Counted from the first letter of the stretch, positions 33,738 through 43,547 are shown. The stretch: DNA of 64,000 nt from Rhodophyticola sp017644125 (GCF_042140125.1 NZ_CP159473.1), one strand, 5' to 3'. Notes: generated by a model not told the origin, from the letters alone. Program-made: numbers and translations.

Positions 33738-34478
33738 TCAGATCGTGATGCCGCCATCGATATTGATCGCCTGGCCGGTGATGAAGCCGCTTTCCTCGGA
33801 TGCAAGATACATCGCGAGCGCAGCCACCTCTTCCGGCCTTCCCAGACGGCCGGTGGGCTGGCGGCTCAGGAAAAACTCCCAGGCCTTGTCCATATCTCCA
33901 AATTCTTCTGCAAGATCGGCGACGCGCTCGCGCAGTGACGGGCTGTCCACGGTGCCGGGGCAGATCGCGTTGGCGCGGATGCCGGCGCTCAGATAATCAG
34001 CCGCAACCGATTTGGTCAGCCCGATCACGCCCGCCTTCATCGCGCCATAGGCGGCCCGTCTGGGAAACCCCTTGATCGACGAACAGACCGAGGCGATGGT
34101 TACGATACTGCCGCCCGCCTCTTTCATTCTGGGAAGGCCCGCGCGCAGCACGGTGTAGCAACTGCCCATCGTGATCCGGCTGGAACGCTGCCACTCGTCG
34201 GGCGTGCATTCCTCGATTGTGCCCTGATGGACATAGCCTACGGCATGAACGAGAATGTCGATCCGGTCCAGCCTGGCGAAGGCGGCTGCAACCTCCTCCT
34301 CGCACGTCGCGTCGAATACCGTGCGTGTTGCGCTGTCCAGCGTCGAAAGGGTCTCGGCATTTATGTCCGAGGCGTGAACCTCGGCCCCCGCCGCGATCAG
34401 AGCGTCGGCGCAGGCGCGGCCGATGCCTTGCCCGGCCGCCGTGACCACGGCGATCTTTCCTGCCAGTTTTCCGCTCAT
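33738..34478 (-). CDS. SDR dehydrogenase of the sugar operon (distal)
   Basis: A 246-residue classical short-chain dehydrogenase: cofactor motif TAAGQGIG near residue 14, active-site Ser and YGAMK (Tyr/Lys). An Asp after beta-2 (ASDIN) suggests NAD preference. In the deoxy-sugar route such an enzyme oxidises 2-keto-3-deoxy-fuconate/rhamnonate to the 2,4-diketo acid, the substrate of the adjacent FAH-family hydrolase, whose stop overlaps this start. The role is inferred from the operon. It is the last gene of the operon. Confidence 0.88.
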   Translation of the reverse strand: MSGKLAGKIAVVTAAGQGIGRACADALIAAGAEVHASDINAETLSTLDSATRTVFDATCEEEVAAAFARLDRIDILVHAVGYVHQGTIEECTPDEWQRSSRITMGSCYTVLRAGLPRMKEAGGSIVTIASVCSSIKGFPRRAAYGAMKAGVIGLTKSVAADYLSAGIRANAICPGTVDSPSLRERVADLAEEFGDMDKAWEFFLSRQPTGRLGRPEEVAALAMYLASEESGFITGQAINIDGGITI

Positions 34479-35329
34479 GATCGTTTCTCTGAGGCAATGA
34501 CGGTCTGTCTTTGCTCGCCAAGCCCCGATATCGACAAAACCACCTCGTCGCCGATGTCGAGATAGCGTTGCGGGGATTGGCCCATGCCAACTCCGGGCGG
34601 CGTGCCGGTGCAGATCAGATCCCCGGGCTCCAGAAGGCAGAACTGGCTGAGATAATGCACGATCTCGGCGACCGGAAAGATCATCGTTCGTGTCGAGCCG
34701 TTCTGGAAGGTCTCGCCGTTGACTGCCAGCCGCATTGCAAGATCGCCCGGATCGCCAAGCTCGTCGCGTGTCACCAGCAGCGGACCGGCCGGACAGAAAT
34801 TCGGATAGCCCTTGCCCTTGGACCATTGCCCGCCCCGCTCCAGCTGCCAGGCCCGTTCCGACACATCATTCACCACTGTGTAGCCGAACACATGATCCAT
34901 CGCCGCGTCGGGCCCGATTTCCAGCGCGGCCTTGCCGATCACAACGCCAAGCTCCACTTCCCAGTCGAGCTTGGTCATGGCGGGCGATTTCAGGATCGGG
35001 TCATTCGGCCCGCAGACCGTGCTGCCGGATTTGGTGAAGAGGATTGGCTCGGTCGGGACAGGCATACCGGCTTCGGTGGCGTGATCTGAGTAATTCAGCC
35101 CGATGCACCAGACATTGCGGGGCCGGGCAAAGGGCGCGCCGATGCGGGCGCCGTGTGTCGGCACTTCGGGCAGATCAGACAGGGTGACCGGCGCCATGCG
35201 GGTTTCGAGATGTGGCAGCGTCTCGGGCCCGATATCGGAAACGATCTCCGAGATATCGCGCGCAATCCCGTTTTCGTCCAGCACCGCGGGCGTTTCGGCG
35301 CCGACCGCGCCAATTCGCATGAATTTCAT
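34475..35329 (-). CDS. FAH-family hydrolase, likely 2,4-diketo-3-deoxy-sugar acid hydrolase
   Basis: A 284-residue fumarylacetoacetate hydrolase-fold protein. The metal-binding core is seen in FTKSGSTVCGPNDPI, LDWEVELGVVIGKAA, GYTVVNDVSERAWQ and CTGTPPGVGMG. In the L-fucose/L-rhamnose route this family splits 2,4-diketo-3-deoxy acids into pyruvate and L-lactate. It overlaps the SDR gene by four bases, which fits consecutive steps. The exact sugar is inferred. Confidence 0.87.
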   Translation of the reverse strand: MKFMRIGAVGAETPAVLDENGIARDISEIVSDIGPETLPHLETRMAPVTLSDLPEVPTHGARIGAPFARPRNVWCIGLNYSDHATEAGMPVPTEPILFTKSGSTVCGPNDPILKSPAMTKLDWEVELGVVIGKAALEIGPDAAMDHVFGYTVVNDVSERAWQLERGGQWSKGKGYPNFCPAGPLLVTRDELGDPGDLAMRLAVNGETFQNGSTRTMIFPVAEIVHYLSQFCLLEPGDLICTGTPPGVGMGQSPQRYLDIGDEVVLSISGLGEQRQTVIASEKRS

Positions 35330-35342
35330 CCCGTATCCTCCT

Positions 35343-37715
35343 TCACGCTCCGCCCGGCAGGGTGCCTGCGGACATTTCTTCGGCCTCCGGCACCCGCACG
35401 ATCACGGGGCAGGCGCTCATTTGCTCCAGGGCCGCGCCGATTGTCGTGGCGTCCGCCACGGGCAGGCGGCGCAGAACGAACCTTGCCGGCGCCTGATCTG
35501 TCACGCGCACCGGGAAATTCGTGTCCCAATGGGTGTTGATTGACCAGATCGTGCCGCCATCGGCGGTTTCCGGGGCCGTATGCGGGTTCCGCCAATGCGG
35601 CCCGCCCGGCTGGTAAAGCGGGGTGTCGAGTGGGGCGACGGCCACGCCCGAGCCGTCGCCGAAACGAAACCCGAGGCCGGACTGCACGCATTGCCAGCGC
35701 AGACAGGAGCTTGGCACGTGGTCTGCCAGCGCATCGATCATCCCATCGCCGGTGTCGATCAATGTGGTCTCGACGGGTTGGGCGAAGCGGAGCGGCCAGT
35801 GAACCGAATAGGGCAGATCGGTCGGCTCTGTGCGCTGAAGCGCGGTCACGACGAATGTGCCGTCCCGCCCCTGTGGCGCAAGGTGCAGTTCGGCGGAAAA
35901 TCTGCCCGGAAAGCCGATGGTCCAGCGCAGCGCCCCGGACCCGGCACCGTCGTGGAAGGAAATCTCGGGCCGCATGTCATAGTCGAAGACCGGGTCCGGG
36001 CTCCATTGCATCGGCCGCTCCGAGCGCTCCCAATAGGGGGCGTGGAAGATATCCCGGCGGGATACGCCCGGCCGCATCCGCTCGAAAACCGGCGCAAGAA
36101 GGGGCCTTGCAGGCGCGACCATCTCCACCCCGCTCTCCTTGTCGAGCCAGCGGGAGAAGCCGCCGGTCTGGGGGCAGATCTCAATTCTGGCAAGGGGTGT
36201 TTCGATCCAGCCGGGGCCGGTCTCAACCCCGGTCGTCTCGACCGGCGTGGGTCGCAGAAACCGCACTTCACCCGGCGCCAGTTGCGCCTGTAGACGGTGC
36301 CGCCCGTCAGGTCGAAACCGGCTTTGCGCATCGGTCCAGCCATCGGCGCCGAAGCCCGGGAAAAACGCATCGCAGCCATAGGCCTGCGGGATTGCGATTT
36401 GAGGGCCGGCCCCGCGGTCGAACGGCACCGGCCAGTCAAGCGCCATCGGCTGGGTCGAGGGGTTGGCGACCATGTAGCCCTGCGCATCGGCGCTCAATTC
36501 GGGATGAGACTGCGCCGTGAAGCCGGGATCCCCTTCGACCGCATGTCCGCCCCCGCGCGCTTTTGCCAGATGCCGCGACGCCCCGGCCACCGCATGCAGG
36601 CTTGCGGCGAACGCGCCATAGGCGAAGGAAGATTTTTCGATCCGCTGCATGGTTGCGAAAATTTTGTCCGGTGCGGTTGCCGCGCTGTGCGCCCCCCAGG
36701 TGTGTTCGTCGTAAAGCGCAAGGCGGTCGATCAGTTCCTCGAACGATCCGTCCTCGGGCGGACCCAGCCTTTCGATTACGGGCAGGAGCCGTTCGGCGCT
36801 GCGTGCGGCGGCGGTTTCAAGCGGGCTTGACGCGACACCGTCGCACCAGCTGTCCATCCACTCGCCACTCTGGACGGGCAGGTCCGGAACCCGAGCGAGA
36901 ATGTCCCCAAGCTGGTCGAGCGTCACGATCTCCATTTGCAGATCGTTGCGCGCGTTCCACGCCTGCACCGCTGCTGACAGCTCGGTCTGGGGGAAGGCAT
37001 TGTCGCCGTTCGCGGCGTTCGTGATGGTAAGAACCGAGGCGCCGAGCGGCCAATCGGTACTTGCCGCGTGGCGCGCCAGCATCGCGCCGAGAGTGTCTGC
37101 GTCCTGTTCGCCCGGGCGCCCCAGGCGCAGGAAGTTGCCGCCCCATCCGTAATGCTCCCCCTGATGCACGAGGATGCGCCCGCCAGTCCGGTTTTCCCAG
37201 TGCCAGAGCGATGGCTGCCTTGGCCCGAAATAGCCGCGATGCGGGTTTTGATGGGTGGACAGGAAGGTGATGCCCCGCGCGGCCAGCAGGTCGTTCCAGA
37301 ACCAGGCAAGCCCGTTCACGTCGCACTGCATCGCCGAGCGGATTTTCACCCCAAATTCGTCGCGCAACGCGCCGATATCTCGCAAGGTGCGCAAGGCCAG
37401 TGTTCGGCTGACCAGAGGCGTCCAGTGATAGCGCAGCGCCCCCACGGCGATGCGCCCTGCCTGATGAAGCGCAAGAAAACGGTCGACCTGCCGCGTCGAG
37501 GCGTGGCGCAGGAAATCGAGCGTCGTCGAGGTCAACTCGCAGGTCCAGCGATGTTGTGCGCCGTCGGGAAGATCGAAACTCTCCTCGCAAAGCGTGATCG
37601 CCCTGTCGAGGATGTTCCGGTGATGCCGACGCACGGCAGAAACATGGTCGGTATAGCCGAAATCCGTGTGGGTATGGCTCAGCAGATAGAGCTTGGTGAT
37701 CGGTCGGTCGGCCAT
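35343..37715 (-). CDS. GH38-like glycoside hydrolase (alpha-mannosidase family)
   Basis: A 790-residue protein with the GH38 N-terminal metal motif SHTHTDFG (His16, Asp18) and the likely nucleophile Asp132 in QCDVNGLAWFW, followed by a helical middle domain and beta-rich C-terminal domains. No signal peptide is seen, so it is cytosolic and would act on imported oligosaccharides or glycosides, feeding the sugar route in this operon. GH38 usually acts on alpha-mannosides, but this divergent member may have another specificity. Confidence 0.75.
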   Translation of the reverse strand: MADRPITKLYLLSHTHTDFGYTDHVSAVRRHHRNILDRAITLCEESFDLPDGAQHRWTCELTSTTLDFLRHASTRQVDRFLALHQAGRIAVGALRYHWTPLVSRTLALRTLRDIGALRDEFGVKIRSAMQCDVNGLAWFWNDLLAARGITFLSTHQNPHRGYFGPRQPSLWHWENRTGGRILVHQGEHYGWGGNFLRLGRPGEQDADTLGAMLARHAASTDWPLGASVLTITNAANGDNAFPQTELSAAVQAWNARNDLQMEIVTLDQLGDILARVPDLPVQSGEWMDSWCDGVASSPLETAAARSAERLLPVIERLGPPEDGSFEELIDRLALYDEHTWGAHSAATAPDKIFATMQRIEKSSFAYGAFAASLHAVAGASRHLAKARGGGHAVEGDPGFTAQSHPELSADAQGYMVANPSTQPMALDWPVPFDRGAGPQIAIPQAYGCDAFFPGFGADGWTDAQSRFRPDGRHRLQAQLAPGEVRFLRPTPVETTGVETGPGWIETPLARIEICPQTGGFSRWLDKESGVEMVAPARPLLAPVFERMRPGVSRRDIFHAPYWERSERPMQWSPDPVFDYDMRPEISFHDGAGSGALRWTIGFPGRFSAELHLAPQGRDGTFVVTALQRTEPTDLPYSVHWPLRFAQPVETTLIDTGDGMIDALADHVPSSCLRWQCVQSGLGFRFGDGSGVAVAPLDTPLYQPGGPHWRNPHTAPETADGGTIWSINTHWDTNFPVRVTDQAPARFVLRRLPVADATTIGAALEQMSACPVIVRVPEAEEMSAGTLPGGA

Positions 37716-37727
37716 GGGGAACTGTCC

Positions 37728-38735
37728 TTAAATCCGGCCTGCGCCGATTTGGTAGCTGGTGGTGAAAACCTCCCCCTCGGTCAGCTCAAGCGCGGTCGGA
37801 ATGCCGGAGCGGGCGATGGGATTGGCGGCGTTGGAGGAAATCTCTGGGCCCAGATCGAAGGCGCCGCGCAAGGGTTCGATCCCGACCGCCGTGAACCGGC
37901 CGTTCCACGGGTAGGCGCGGCGACCGCGGTTCGAAACCCAGAGCAGCACGGAGGGGAACACCGTCTGATCGAAGGCGATCCACGCCTCGTAGGCTTCGGC
38001 ATGGTCGCAAAGCGTGACCCTGCCCGCCACGCCGAAAAGCTGCACGAGTTCTTCGGTGTCGACAGGCAGCGGCAGGCGCGACAGCGCGATTGATCCCTGA
38101 TGTGTCGGCACCGCCTCAAGGCTTTCGAAGGTGAGATCCGGGGCAAGCCGGGAAACCCCGGGCTCGACCACGCCGGGGAATGTATGCCCGCCGGTCATGC
38201 CCTCGGCCACGATCTCCGCCTCGCCGGGCCTTCGCGGCAGGGCAAAAACCGGATGGAGCGCGATGGGAAGGCACGTGGCGGTGCGGGCCGTGATCGTCAG
38301 AGAAATCTCAAGTTCGGCCTTCCCGGCAACGCCGCGGATCTCCCGCCTCAGGCCGGCGATGGCGTGGTCTTCGGGGTAGGTGATTTCAAGCACAAGGCGT
38401 CCGGGGCCGTCTTCGACGCACTCCCAGGCGTTGTGCGACCCGTATCCGTGGAAATCCGTGCCCGTTCCCTTGGACGGAACGCCGCGCCATCTCTCCGGCA
38501 GGTCCGGCGGGCAGTCGGGCGCACCGAAGGGCACGCAGGGCCATTCCCCCCGAAGCCGTTTCAGAATGGGGGGCAACGCATCATGGTCCGGTCCTCCGTC
38601 CTCGCCCCACGGGCCAACGGTCAAAGGGGAAATGGTACGGCCATCGGACAGGTGAAACCGCACCGGCCCCAGCATCGCGCCGACAGCCTCGACCTGCGCG
38701 ATACCCCGATCCCAGACCAGCTCGAAGGGCGCCAT
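37728..38735 (-). CDS. Aldose 1-epimerase-like mutarotase
   Basis: A 335-residue galactose-mutarotase-fold protein. RWRGVPSKGTGTDFHGYGSHNAWE and LPIALHPVFALP carry candidate sugar-binding and catalytic His residues; PWNGRFTAVGIEPLRGAFD ends the domain with the usual Glu. It probably interconverts anomers of the incoming sugar for the dehydrogenase. It lies 12 bases before the GH38-like gene. Confidence 0.78.
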   Translation of the reverse strand: MAPFELVWDRGIAQVEAVGAMLGPVRFHLSDGRTISPLTVGPWGEDGGPDHDALPPILKRLRGEWPCVPFGAPDCPPDLPERWRGVPSKGTGTDFHGYGSHNAWECVEDGPGRLVLEITYPEDHAIAGLRREIRGVAGKAELEISLTITARTATCLPIALHPVFALPRRPGEAEIVAEGMTGGHTFPGVVEPGVSRLAPDLTFESLEAVPTHQGSIALSRLPLPVDTEELVQLFGVAGRVTLCDHAEAYEAWIAFDQTVFPSVLLWVSNRGRRAYPWNGRFTAVGIEPLRGAFDLGPEISSNAANPIARSGIPTALELTEGEVFTTSYQIGAGRI

Positions 38736-38738
38736 CCG

Positions 38739-39641
38739 CTATACTCCGAACAGATAGGGGGCGGGGCCGCGCACACCCGGCTCGACGGCAAGAAGCGCCC
38801 CTTGGAAGGGGTCCGAGAGCATATCTTCGGAAAGCTGGTTGGCGGCTGTCGTCACATAGAGCGTGCTCAGATCCGGGCCGCCGAAGCAGCAGGCCGTGAT
38901 GTTCTCCGCAGGCATTGCGATGCGGCTGGCCACCTCGCCCGTCGGCGCGATCCTGAGCAGACAGCGGCCGGCATACCGCGCATTCCAGAGATATCCGTCT
39001 TCGTCGATGCAGGAGCCGTCGGGATACCCGTCGGTCGTCACCGCAGAATGAGGCCGGAGCGGTGCAGGCTTCGCGTCGTTCACCGGCCAGTCGGTGGCGA
39101 ACAGGCTCTGCGCCAGCGTGTCGCCCAGATACATCCGCCCCCGCGCCACATCCCAGGCCAGGGTGTTCGTGATCCCGAAGCACGGATCGATGACGCGTTG
39201 CACGGAACGGTCCGGTCCGACCCGATAGAACGCCCCGCTGCTCCGGTCCATTTTCCGCATCGAGCCATCGGGGTTGAGATTGGTTTGCATCGTGCCGACC
39301 CAGAACGCGCCGTCCGGCCCGACGGCCCCTTCGTTCAGGCGGTTGCCCTCGGGCTCCCCGGGCAGGGTGGCGAAGGGTATGACAGCGCCTGTGTCCAGAT
39401 CCACCAGCGCCACACCGGCGGCGAAGGCGACAACCGCCTGACCGGGTGTCTGGCAGAGACCGATCGCGGTTGGAAAATCCTGCGTCTTGAAGGCCCGCGT
39501 GACGCCGGTGGCCGGGTCCAGCGCGCGGATCACCCGGCCGATGATGTCGACCCAGTAAAGCCACCCGCTGCGCGGATCCCAGACCGGGCTTTCGCCGACA
39601 AGATCCCGGACGCCCGGGGCGGCTATGACGACCTCGCGCAT
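38739..39641 (-). CDS. SMP-30/gluconolactonase-family lactonase
   Basis: A 300-residue six-bladed beta-propeller lactonase. The start is placed at 39641, one base after the GntR gene stop, giving MREVVIAAPGVRDLVGESPVWDPRS with the metal-binding Glu in GESPVW. Further ligands are in NEGAVGPDGAFWVGTM and ITNTLAWD, and the family's DGYPDGSCIDEDGYLW is present. It should open the aldonolactone made by the SDR dehydrogenase to the aldonate. Confidence 0.9.
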   Translation of the reverse strand: MREVVIAAPGVRDLVGESPVWDPRSGWLYWVDIIGRVIRALDPATGVTRAFKTQDFPTAIGLCQTPGQAVVAFAAGVALVDLDTGAVIPFATLPGEPEGNRLNEGAVGPDGAFWVGTMQTNLNPDGSMRKMDRSSGAFYRVGPDRSVQRVIDPCFGITNTLAWDVARGRMYLGDTLAQSLFATDWPVNDAKPAPLRPHSAVTTDGYPDGSCIDEDGYLWNARYAGRCLLRIAPTGEVASRIAMPAENITACCFGGPDLSTLYVTTAANQLSEDMLSDPFQGALLAVEPGVRGPAPYLFGV

Positions 39642-39642
39642 C

Positions 39643-40380
39643 TCAGCCTTCCAGTGCCGGATCGACATCATCGAACAGCTCGGGCGCGCGGGCGCGGGCA
39701 CGTGTCAGGCTCTCCAGCACACGCCGGAGATGTTGCTGCATCGCCTGAACTGCGCGGGGTGCGTCGCCGGCGGCGACCCCGTCGAAGATCGACCTGTGCT
39801 GATCGACCAGCAGGCCCATCACCTCTTCCATCTGAAGATCGGCCTGGCGCACGCGATCAAGCTGAGCATGGGAGCTTTCCAAAGCTTCCCAGACCCCTGC
39901 GACACCGGACTTCTCGAAAATGAGCTGATGAAAGCGTTGATCGGATTCGAAGAATCGGGCCCATTGGCCGGCCTTGGCATAGGTGTTCTGCACCTCAAGC
40001 TCTGTGTCCAGAGCGCGCAGCAAGCCGGTATCGCGGGCGTCCACGGCGCGCCGGACCATCTCCACCTCCACCGCCTCGCGGATCAGTTGCGCCTGATGCA
40101 CCATCGGCACCGAGATCCGCGTTACGACCGAGCCGCGCTGCGGATAGATCCGGACGAGGTTTTCGACAGACAACCGGAGCAATGCCTCGCGCACGGGTTG
40201 GCGGCTGACCTCGAAGTAATGGCACAGGTTTGCCTCGGACAGATGCGTGTCGGGCTCGATCCCGCCGCGCAGGATCTCGTAGCGCAGGTATCTGTAGACC
40301 TGCAGGGAGGCCGGCTGTCCGGTGCGCAGAGTGAACCCTTCACCAGTTGCATCAGGCGTGAAATTCTTCTGTTTTTTCAT
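39643..40380 (-). CDS. GntR-family regulator, FCD subfamily
   Basis: A 245-residue regulator with an N-terminal winged helix (VYRYLRYEILRGGIEPDTHLSE...VSRQPVREALLRLSVENLV) and a C-terminal all-helical FCD ligand domain with metal-binding His residues (QRFHQLIF, QQHLRRVLE). It is embedded in the sugar operon between transporter and enzymes and probably represses the operon until a pathway intermediate binds. A TGGTAT half-site near 46717-46722, upstream of the first gene, is a weak candidate operator. Confidence 0.9.
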   Translation of the reverse strand: MKKQKNFTPDATGEGFTLRTGQPASLQVYRYLRYEILRGGIEPDTHLSEANLCHYFEVSRQPVREALLRLSVENLVRIYPQRGSVVTRISVPMVHQAQLIREAVEVEMVRRAVDARDTGLLRALDTELEVQNTYAKAGQWARFFESDQRFHQLIFEKSGVAGVWEALESSHAQLDRVRQADLQMEEVMGLLVDQHRSIFDGVAAGDAPRAVQAMQQHLRRVLESLTRARARAPELFDDVDPALEG

Positions 40381-40393
40381 TTGCCTGCCCCCT

Positions 40394-41281
40394 CTAGTTC
40401 GAACTCACCTGAAGACCCTGCATGAAGTGCCGGCGCAGGACAAAGAACAACACGACCGTTGGCAGCGACGCCAACAGGGAGGCCGCCATGACAACCGTCT
40501 GTGACACGTCTGCATAGGCGCCCTGAAACACCTGCAAGGTACTCATCACCGAACGGACCTCGACCCTCTGGGTCAGGACGGTGGAAAAGATCAGATCGTT
40601 CCATATCCAGGTGAACTGCAACAGGAACAGCGCGATGAACGGACCCTTGCAATTGGGCAGGATGATCGAGAAGAACAGCCGAAACTCCGAACATCCGTCC
40701 ATCCGCGCCGCCTCGTCCATTTCGGACGACATCTGCGTGAGATAGTTGCGCATCACCAGAACCGGAAACGGGATGCAGATCGCTGTGTAGAACAGGATCA
40801 TCCCGATCCGCGTGTCGAGCAGGCCGAGTTCCAGATAGGTGAAGAACAGCGGGATCAGATACATCTGGAAGGGGAAGATCGTGCCGGCGAAGATCAGCAT
40901 GAACCAGAAGGTTCGCCCCGAGAACCGGTACCGTGCGAGCCCGTGGGCCGCCATGATCGCGATGAAGACCGCAACGCCGGCGCCCACGACCCCGTAAAGG
41001 AGAGAGTTCAGCACGCCGAAGCCCATCCGCGCCTCCACCCAGGCATCGGTGACATTGGCGAAGAGCGGCATGATGCCCGAGGGCAGGGCGAGCGGATGCG
41101 ACGCCACATACTCCGCAGGTGATTTGAGAACCGACACGATAAGGTAATAGAAGGGCGCGAGCCAGGCGATGCTCAGCACCATCATGAGGACGAAGACGCC
41201 TTTGTTCTCGCGGTTGCGGCGCGCCTCGGTCCGGGCAATTGCGCCATAGTCGAGGGTGCTGAGATCTACGGCCATCCTCAT
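40394..41281 (-). CDS. Carbohydrate ABC transporter permease (MalG type)
   Basis: A 295-residue inner-membrane protein with six hydrophobic segments and the ATPase-coupling EAA loop EAARMDGCSEFRLFFSIILP near residue 205. It pairs with the MalF-type permease six bases upstream and with the MalK-type ATPase and binding protein of the same operon. Confidence 0.93.
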   Translation of the reverse strand: MRMAVDLSTLDYGAIARTEARRNRENKGVFVLMMVLSIAWLAPFYYLIVSVLKSPAEYVASHPLALPSGIMPLFANVTDAWVEARMGFGVLNSLLYGVVGAGVAVFIAIMAAHGLARYRFSGRTFWFMLIFAGTIFPFQMYLIPLFFTYLELGLLDTRIGMILFYTAICIPFPVLVMRNYLTQMSSEMDEAARMDGCSEFRLFFSIILPNCKGPFIALFLLQFTWIWNDLIFSTVLTQRVEVRSVMSTLQVFQGAYADVSQTVVMAASLLASLPTVVLFFVLRRHFMQGLQVSSN

Positions 41282-41287
41282 GCCCTC

Positions 41288-42241
41288 CTATTTGGTCATT
41301 CGGTCGATCCGGTCCTGCAGGATCACCTGCAGCCAGGTCACGCTCAGCACGATCACCCCAAGCACCACCGCGATGGCGGAGGCATAGGCCCATGACGACC
41401 GGTCGAAGGCTTCCACATACATGTAGACGGTCAGCGACAGCGTGCGTTTGCCCGGGAAATCCCGCGCCATGACCCAGATGTGGTCGAAAACCGTGAAGCC
41501 CGCGAGAACCGACAGGATCACCACCACCAGAATCGTCGGCAGCAGAAGCGGCAGCGTCACGTGCCGGAAGATCTGCCAGCGCGTGGCGCCTTCGACGGAA
41601 GCGGCTTCCAGCGGGTCTTTCGGCACGGCCGCCAGACCAAGCAGCAACAGCACCATCGCCAGACCCACAGTCTGCCAGAGATAGGCCACGATGATCGAGG
41701 GCGTGATCGTGTTCTCGTTGTAGAGCCAGCCGATGCTCACTGGCTCGGCGGCAAACAGCGACAGGATCGAGTTGAGCACCCCGTCGGGAGCATAGACATA
41801 GAACCACATCACCCCCGCCGCGGTCGGGGCCAGAATGCGCGGCAGAAAGAAAATGCTCTTGGCGGTCTCCTCCATTTTCTGGCCACGCAACATGACGGCG
41901 ATGAAAAGACCGATCGCCACCGGCAGGACCAGCGAGACCCCGACCCAGATGATGGTGTTCGCCATCGCCTCGGAGAAATTCGGATTGCCCAGAAGGCGTT
42001 GGTATTGAGACAGTCCGCCCCATTCGTCGAAGCCGGTAAAGCGGCGCCAGCGGGTGAAGCTGATATAGACATTGTAGGCGACCGGGTAGAGCAGGAAGAA
42101 GCTGACAAGCACGATCGCGGGCGACATGAAGCCGAGTGCGGTCCACATGCTGCGGCGGCGCTCGCGGCATTCCTGTTCGGCATAGCGCGAAAAATCGAGC
42201 TTCTGTAGATCCGCGTCAGGCATGTTGTGTGGTGACGTCAT
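41288..42241 (-). CDS. Carbohydrate ABC transporter permease (MalF type)
   Basis: A 317-residue permease with six membrane segments and the EAA loop EAASVEGATRWQIFRHVTLP near residue 220. It forms the channel with the MalG-type protein. It is separated from the binding-protein gene by a 91-base gap holding a strong hairpin, which may lower permease levels relative to the binding protein. Confidence 0.93.
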   Translation of the reverse strand: MTSPHNMPDADLQKLDFSRYAEQECRERRRSMWTALGFMSPAIVLVSFFLLYPVAYNVYISFTRWRRFTGFDEWGGLSQYQRLLGNPNFSEAMANTIIWVGVSLVLPVAIGLFIAVMLRGQKMEETAKSIFFLPRILAPTAAGVMWFYVYAPDGVLNSILSLFAAEPVSIGWLYNENTITPSIIVAYLWQTVGLAMVLLLLGLAAVPKDPLEAASVEGATRWQIFRHVTLPLLLPTILVVVILSVLAGFTVFDHIWVMARDFPGKRTLSLTVYMYVEAFDRSSWAYASAIAVVLGVIVLSVTWLQVILQDRIDRMTK

Positions 42242-42278
42242 CGGTCCGCTTTCCTGCGTCTATCGCGGCATTTGTGGT

Positions 42279-42307
42279 CCCCGCCGGAGGGGAGAACTCC
42301 GGCGGGG
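42279..42307 (-). terminator. Hairpin after the sugar-binding protein gene
   Basis: A perfect 11-bp GC-rich stem (42279-42289 with 42297-42307) and a seven-base loop, 25 bases beyond the binding-protein stop. Without a T-run it is probably an mRNA 3' stabiliser or partial terminator that raises binding-protein expression over the permeases. Confidence 0.55.
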
Positions 42308-42332
42308 GCCGGATCAGGCCAACCTGGTCAGA

Positions 42333-43547
42333 TCACTGATCAGCCCAATAGTCGGCGTTGAAGGCCTGCATGTTGGCCATGGCCTCCGCCGCCGTTTCCG
42401 GCGTTGGATCGAGCATGAAGCTCGACAGTTCCGCCACGATATCCCCCTGAAGGTCGGATGGCACGGCCTCCCACCAGCGGGTGATGGCGGTGTGGCCGCC
42501 GGCCTCGATGTCCGAGGAAATTTCCTGGATGATCGCGTTGGGCGCGGTCGCGGCGAGGTTGCCGGTGTAAAGGCTCTGTGTTTCGGCCCAGACATTCGCG
42601 CCTTCGGTCGAGGCCCAGAACTCGTAGACCCGCCGCGCCTCGGGGTTCTCCCACGCCTCTTGCGAAATCAGGATCGGGGCCCCTTCGACGATCACGCCCG
42701 GCGCCTGGGACGGATTGGCGTTCGGCATGATGAAGACACCAAGATCTTCACCGATGGTCATGCCGTTTTCCAGCAAGGTGCCGGCGGCCCATTCGCCCAT
42801 CAGATACATCGCGGCTTCGCCGCGGGCGAAATCCTGCGCTTCCTCGTTCGAGCGGGGGTCCGAGAAGTAACCGGCCTCGTACCATTCCAGCCACTGATCG
42901 AAGACCGCCTGCACCTCCGGCCCGTCATACGGAACCGAGCCGTCATGAAGGCCGTGATACGCCTCGACATTCTGCCGGATCATGATCTCCGAGAACCAGA
43001 TGAAGCCGCGCCATCCGTCCTGAACGGTGGCATGGAACGGCGTGATACCGGCGGCATGCAAGGTTTCGGCGGCCTGTTCCAGCTCTTCCCAGGTCGTGGG
43101 TTCGCTCAGCCCGTGCTCTTCGAACATTTCCATGTTGTAGAACACGACCCACCGCGCCAGCAGCATTGGGATCGCATAAGTCACGCCATCCACGGAAAAG
43201 AGGTCGCGCGTGCCTTCGGAAAACTCCCCCGCGGCGATGCGTTCATCCCACAATTCACCCACATCGGCCACTTGCCCGGAGGCCACGATGTCGGCCAGGG
43301 CGTTGCCTGTCCACCATGTGAAGATATCGGGCGGGTTGTTTGCCGACATCGAGCTTTGCAGGAAGGCGCGGTACTGCTCGGTGACATAGCCGGTATGTTC
43401 GAAGTCGCCGGCCTCGGCCATCACATCCATGCCGTCGCGCCAGAAATCCTTGTCATGAGCCATCAAGACCTGAGCCTCCGCCGGGACGCTCATCGCCGCC
43501 GACAGGATCAGCGCGCAAGCGGCAGTTCCCAGTTTCCAGTTCTTCAT
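42333..43547 (-). CDS. Periplasmic carbohydrate-binding protein
   Basis: A 404-residue family 1 extracellular solute-binding protein with signal peptide (GTAACALILSAAMSVPAEA). The mature part shows the usual WWTGNALADIVASGQV, PMLLARWVVFYNMEMFEEHGL and AMYLMGEWAAG segments. It delivers the sugar to the MalF/MalG-type permeases. The ligand is not predictable from sequence; a deoxy-hexose or oligosaccharide is suggested by the operon enzymes. Confidence 0.92.
   Translation of the reverse strand: MKNWKLGTAACALILSAAMSVPAEAQVLMAHDKDFWRDGMDVMAEAGDFEHTGYVTEQYRAFLQSSMSANNPPDIFTWWTGNALADIVASGQVADVGELWDERIAAGEFSEGTRDLFSVDGVTYAIPMLLARWVVFYNMEMFEEHGLSEPTTWEELEQAAETLHAAGITPFHATVQDGWRGFIWFSEIMIRQNVEAYHGLHDGSVPYDGPEVQAVFDQWLEWYEAGYFSDPRSNEEAQDFARGEAAMYLMGEWAAGTLLENGMTIGEDLGVFIMPNANPSQAPGVIVEGAPILISQEAWENPEARRVYEFWASTEGANVWAETQSLYTGNLAATAPNAIIQEISSDIEAGGHTAITRWWEAVPSDLQGDIVAELSSFMLDPTPETAAEAMANMQAFNADYWADQ

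Noticed and set aside
38100..39923. 607-residue plus-strand frame across the mutarotase and lactonase genes
   Set aside because: It spans two genuine minus-strand genes and has no domain signal.
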